This document shows, one piece after another, positions 13,797 to 16,191 of a stretch of 16,191 bases of DNA. The position numbers were made by a program, and so were the translations under genes. The stretch is from positions 1 to 16,191 of the forward strand of contig JAGBEM010000091.1 of the NCBI GenBank assembly GCA_017936985.1, written 5' to 3'. This DNA is from Oscillospiraceae bacterium (GTDB taxonomy: Bacteria; Bacillota_A; Clostridia; Oscillospirales; Oscillospiraceae). The notes beneath the pieces were generated by a model. It did not search any database. It was not told the origin of the DNA and saw only the letters and a list, made by a program, of their open reading frames with translations. The number at the start of each line of letters is the position of its first letter. Position 1 is the first letter of the stretch.

Positions 13797-14620
13797 TTCC
13801 CGTCCTCCTCTTCCTTTTTCTTTCCTCTGAAGCTGCACCACACACCGCTGTACAGGATGTTGTCCAGGATCTGCTTGTCCTGCACCAGAGGAAGCCGCTC
13901 AAATTCTTCCGTGCATTTTGCCATGGCAAGCACCAGATATTGCTCCCAACAAGGCCAATTTTCTTCCTCACCCATAGCAAGGTAAGGATTATACTTGCCT
14001 TTTCGCTTGTCACGGCGGTAATCCACCGCCGCGTCTGCCAAATAAATGAATCTGCCCAAGGCCATACCCATCTTGCGTAAAGTTGGCGCCCACAGATCTT
14101 CTTTGTATACCAGCAGCTCACTCATAAGCGCACCAAAACAGTTGGCAGGCTCGTCCGGATTGTCACAGTTTTCCTTTTCCAGACTGCTTAACTGCTCAAT
14201 GCAGGCCCGGATGGCCTCGCACTGCCGGGGACATCTGCTTTCAATGGCTTTGTAATTCTTCCCAAATACGCCGCTCATCAGTTTTGCGCGCAGATGGCCG
14301 TCATCTTGCCAGTCGTCCGCAGCTTTGTAGTAAGCCAGTGCCACATTCATGTCTGCGGCATATTGGATGCACACATTATCCGTCCAGGGTCTGGGGCGGA
14401 TGGGGTGCAGGGCGCAGGCCCTCGTTCCGGAGGTTTCCTCCGGCTCATACAAACTCATATGCAGTAGCGCCAGAAAGGCCATGTCATAGCTCAGCCCCAG
14501 TCGGCACAGTTGGGAGGACCGATCCCGGATCTGCCGGCAGATGCCGCAGTACACTGCATGATACCTGTCCTTTTGGGTTGTTGTCAATTCTTTGATATTC
14601 GCTGTTATAAATCCAAACAT
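13793..14620 (-). CDS. DUF5685-family protein
   Basis: The 275-residue protein matches an uncharacterised family that I recognise as DUF5685 from its opening ([13 protein letters not shown]...[11 protein letters not shown]) and its pairing with a J-domain gene. Cysteines are conserved-looking: C25 and C28 in YCGIC, C39, C69, C84, and C130/C134 in CPRQC. Two acidic segments stand out, DD-W-QDD (102-107) and [17 protein letters not shown] (196-212). The second is laid out like the D-x3-D...G-x-Y-x-P motif of squalene/phytoene synthases. No signal peptide is visible. The start ATG 14620 is chosen because AGGAGGGGGG lies just before it; a longer frame to 14674 is not supported. Its stop overlaps the J-domain start. 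The biochemical role is not known. Confidence 0.85.
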   Translation of the reverse strand: MFGFITANIKELTTTQKDRYHAVYCGICRQIRDRSSQLCRLGLSYDMAFLALLHMSLYEPEETSGTRACALHPIRPRPWTDNVCIQYAADMNVALAYYKAADDWQDDGHLRAKLMSGVFGKNYKAIESRCPRQCEAIRACIEQLSSLEKENCDNPDEPANCFGALMSELLVYKEDLWAPTLRKMGMALGRFIYLADAAVDYRRDKRKGKYNPYLAMGEEENWPCWEQYLVLAMAKCTEEFERLPLVQDKQILDNILYSGVWCSFRGKKKEEEDGK

Positions 14621-14702
14621 ACAGATCCCCCCTCCTATTATCCTATTTCCCGGTTGTGAACAGAGCGTAAACACAGAAAAATTTTACAAAAATAACACAA
14701 AT

Positions 14703-15524
14703 TTATTTATCCGCCAGCAGCTTATTCAATGCACCGCCGCAGAACACGATGGACATACAGCAGTACAGCCACAGCATAGAAAGCGCCACCGCGTAAACAC
14801 TGCCGTAAATATTGGCATAGCCAGAAAAATGCTCCACATAAAAAGAGAACAGCTGGGTAAAGATCAGCCACCCCGCCGATGCCAGCACCGCCCCGGGAAG
14901 GCTTTCCCGAAAGCCGTTACGCCGGTTTGGCAAGACGATAAACATAGCACTAAACAATGCCGTCTGCAAAAACAGCATCAAAAAGAACCGCAGGTCGATT
15001 ACTTCTGTCAAAAGGATGCCCAAGCCCCCGCTGGCCGGAGGTAGCAGTTGCAGAATTCCATCTCCAAAGACACCTAACACCAACGTCACCAGCAGCACCA
15101 GCAAGAACAGAAATGTGTACAGCATACATAACAGCCGGGTTTGGAAATAGCCCCGGCTTTCCGGCGAATCGTAAATTTCATTCAAGCCGGCCATCAGGCC
15201 GTAGATCCCCCGGCTGGCAGACCACAGCGTACCGATGGCTGACACCGAGATCACCGCAGTGGAGGTATGGGCATAGGTGCTCACGACCACCCGTTCTACC
15301 GTATTCATCAACGCCTGGGGCAGAAAGCCCTCCAGCAGCGACAAAAGGTCCTGAGCATCCAGCGGTGTATAACGCAGAAGGCTTAAGATCAGCAGCAGCG
15401 CCGGAAACACTGACATAACGATAAAATACCCAGCATTGGCCGCATGGCTGGAAATGCGCATTTTCTGCACTTGGCGAAAAAATCCCACTGCCTTGCCAAT
15501 GAGTCCACCCTTGGGAAAGTCCAT
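14703..15524 (-). CDS. YihY/BrkB-family inner-membrane protein
   Basis: The 273-residue protein has about six hydrophobic segments and the hallmarks of the YihY/virulence factor BrkB family: an N-terminal ...AANAGYFIVMSVFPALLLILSLL segment (about 29-50), SAIGTLWSASRGIYGLMAGLNEIYD near 95-119, and a late GSVYAVALSMLWLYCCMSIVFCGGALN helix. The early name 'ribonuclease BN' for these proteins is no longer accepted; the function in the membrane is unknown. GGAGGGGG sits just before ATG 15524. It is 82 bp upstream of the DUF5685 gene on the same strand without an obvious terminator between them, so the three minus-strand genes may share a transcript. A perfect inverted repeat lies immediately upstream of the ribosome-binding site. 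Confidence 0.92.
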   Translation of the reverse strand: MDFPKGGLIGKAVGFFRQVQKMRISSHAANAGYFIVMSVFPALLLILSLLRYTPLDAQDLLSLLEGFLPQALMNTVERVVVSTYAHTSTAVISVSAIGTLWSASRGIYGLMAGLNEIYDSPESRGYFQTRLLCMLYTFLFLLVLLVTLVLGVFGDGILQLLPPASGGLGILLTEVIDLRFFLMLFLQTALFSAMFIVLPNRRNGFRESLPGAVLASAGWLIFTQLFSFYVEHFSGYANIYGSVYAVALSMLWLYCCMSIVFCGGALNKLLADK

Positions 15525-15538
15525 AGGCCCCCTCCTTT

Positions 15539-15561
15539 CATAAGCTTCAAATTAGCTTATG
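15539..15561. promoter_or_regulatory. Perfect inverted repeat just before the yihY ribosome-binding site
   Basis: CATAAGCT (15539-15546) and AGCTTATG (15554-15561) are exact complements separated by 7 nt. On the minus strand the repeat ends one base before AAAGGAGG, so as RNA it would be a small hairpin at the Shine-Dalgarno sequence and as DNA it has the size of an operator. Neither role can be decided from the sequence. Confidence 0.45.
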
Positions 15562-15582
15562 CAAAGGATCGGGAAATATAAG

Positions 15583-15611
15583 CAGCCCACTGCCCTAAGG
15601 GCAGTGGGCTG
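15583..15611 (-). terminator. Intrinsic terminator after the fakA/yloV-like gene
   Basis: A perfect 13-bp stem CAGCCCACTGCCC/GGGCAGTGGGCTG with a 3-nt loop lies 11 bp beyond the stop codon at 15623. On the minus strand it is followed by CTTATATTTCCC, a broken T-rich tract, so termination is plausible but may be incomplete and may allow some read-through into yihY. Confidence 0.75.
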
Positions 15612-15622
15612 GCAAAAAAGCA

Positions 15623-16191
15623 TTATTCTGCAGAGATCAGATAGTAGTAAACAGGCTGACCGCCGCTCAAGAGATTTACATCTGCATCGGGGCAAATCTC
15701 CGCGAAGATGTCCGCTGCCTTTTGAGCATACTTTTCCTTCACGTCTGCACCGTAGTAGATGGTAATATACTCCTTGCCCTCATCCCGGACCTTTTCTGCC
15801 AGGGACTTCAGCAGGACCTTAATGTCCTTGCTGGTGCCAAACAGGGCGCTGCCGTACAGTGCCAGATAGTCACCCTCGTGGATCATAAATCCGTCAAAAT
15901 CAGAGTTCCGGGCAGCATAGGTGATCTGCATGGTATCTACCGTAGCCAGAGCCTCAGTCATAGCCGCCACATTTTCCTCGTTCTCACCCTCGGGATTAAA
16001 GCTGAGCATAGCGGTGATACCCTGGGGAACCGTCTTGCTGGGGATCACGATCACATTCTTGGGAGTCAGTGCATTGACCTGCTCCGCAGCCATAATGATG
16101 TTCTTATTGTTGGGCAGCACATACACAGTTTCCGCAGGAACCTGGTTGACCACCTCCAGAATATCCTGGGTGCTGGGATTCATGGTCTGGC
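15623..16191 (-). CDS. FakA/YloV-like DAK2-domain protein, C-terminal part (partial)
   Basis: About 189 residues are visible and the frame continues off the right edge. The stretch (G)QTMNPSTQDILEVV at the edge is the conserved junction found in FakA/YloV proteins before their C-terminal domain; then come PNNKNIIMAAEQV (about 25-37 of the visible part) and VIPSKTVPQGITAML, both typical. FakA is the ATP-binding subunit of fatty acid kinase and phosphorylates FakB-bound fatty acids through its N-terminal DhaL-like kinase domain, which is outside the window. Full-length relatives are about 550 residues, so roughly the last third is seen. The ATG at 16183 is an internal Met of the QTMNPST motif, not the start. 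No FakB gene is in view. Its stop is followed by an intrinsic terminator. Confidence 0.88.
   Translation of the reverse strand, partial: QTMNPSTQDILEVVNQVPAETVYVLPNNKNIIMAAEQVNALTPKNVIVIPSKTVPQGITAMLSFNPEGENEENVAAMTEALATVDTMQITYAARNSDFDGFMIHEGDYLALYGSALFGTSKDIKVLLKSLAEKVRDEGKEYITIYYGADVKEKYAQKAADIFAEICPDADVNLLSGGQPVYYYLISAE

Noticed and set aside
13797..13841. Longer N-terminus for the J-domain protein
   Set aside because: The extra 15 residues are low in similarity to any J protein and lie inside the DUF5685 coding end. The ATGA overlap and AGGAGG mark ATG 13796 as the start.
1..16191. CRISPR arrays, tRNA or rRNA genes, transposases, phage genes and toxin-antitoxin pairs
   Set aside because: I looked for spaced direct repeats, cloverleaf-type sequences and typical mobile-element proteins on both strands and saw none. 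The only mobile-looking item is the hairpin element at 1125-1337.

Overview
The window reads as chromosome of a moderately GC-rich anaerobic member of the Clostridia, probably a gut Oscillospiraceae-like organism. That placement is inferred from gene content: a bifunctional Rel, the oxygen-independent HemZ-type radical SAM enzyme, an HU-RqcP operon, a DUF5685/J-domain pair, a FakA/YloV homologue, frequent Shine-Dalgarno-led starts with some TTG starts, and an ethanolamine-type microcompartment operon. No rRNA, tRNA, CRISPR array, prophage or recognisable transposase is visible.

Layout. (1) 1-1097, plus strand: the 3' end of a bacterial microcompartment (BMC) operon, with the tail of an unknown protein, a EutM/PduA-type shell protein and an EutT-type corrinoid adenosyltransferase. 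(2) 1098-1461: no gene; a composite palindromic element of about 213 bp followed by the recJ promoter region. (3) 1462-11186, plus strand: a tightly packed run of recJ, rel, dtd, an MBL-fold hydrolase, hemZ, an amidohydrolase with altered catalytic residues, and a SpoVB/YabM-like flippase. (4) 11187-11818: a promoter, hup (HU), rqcP and a strong terminator that also serves the facing minus-strand operon. (5) 11817-13128, minus strand: a cobalamin riboswitch with a readable terminator/antiterminator platform, controlling a small lipoprotein with a transcobalamin-like (DUF4430) C-terminus and an ECF-type S component. (6) 13149-15524, minus strand: a J-domain protein, a DUF5685 protein and a YihY/BrkB membrane protein. 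(7) 15583-16191, minus strand: a terminator and the C-terminal third of a FakA/YloV-like protein that runs off the window.

The most coherent theme is vitamin B12. The left end encodes an enzyme that makes adenosylcobalamin next to a BMC shell gene, the setting in which B12-dependent ethanolamine ammonia-lyase normally works. The right half encodes what looks like a B12-repressed uptake module for corrinoid or a precursor. The middle block is mostly housekeeping: DNA repair, the stringent response, tRNA proofreading, haem-type chemistry and envelope lipid-linked transport.

The observations most worth following up are the two-gene riboswitch-controlled transporter module, its three-state expression platform, the composite hairpin element between the eut genes and recJ, the amidohydrolase that has lost two catalytic residues, and the DUF5685/J-domain pair.
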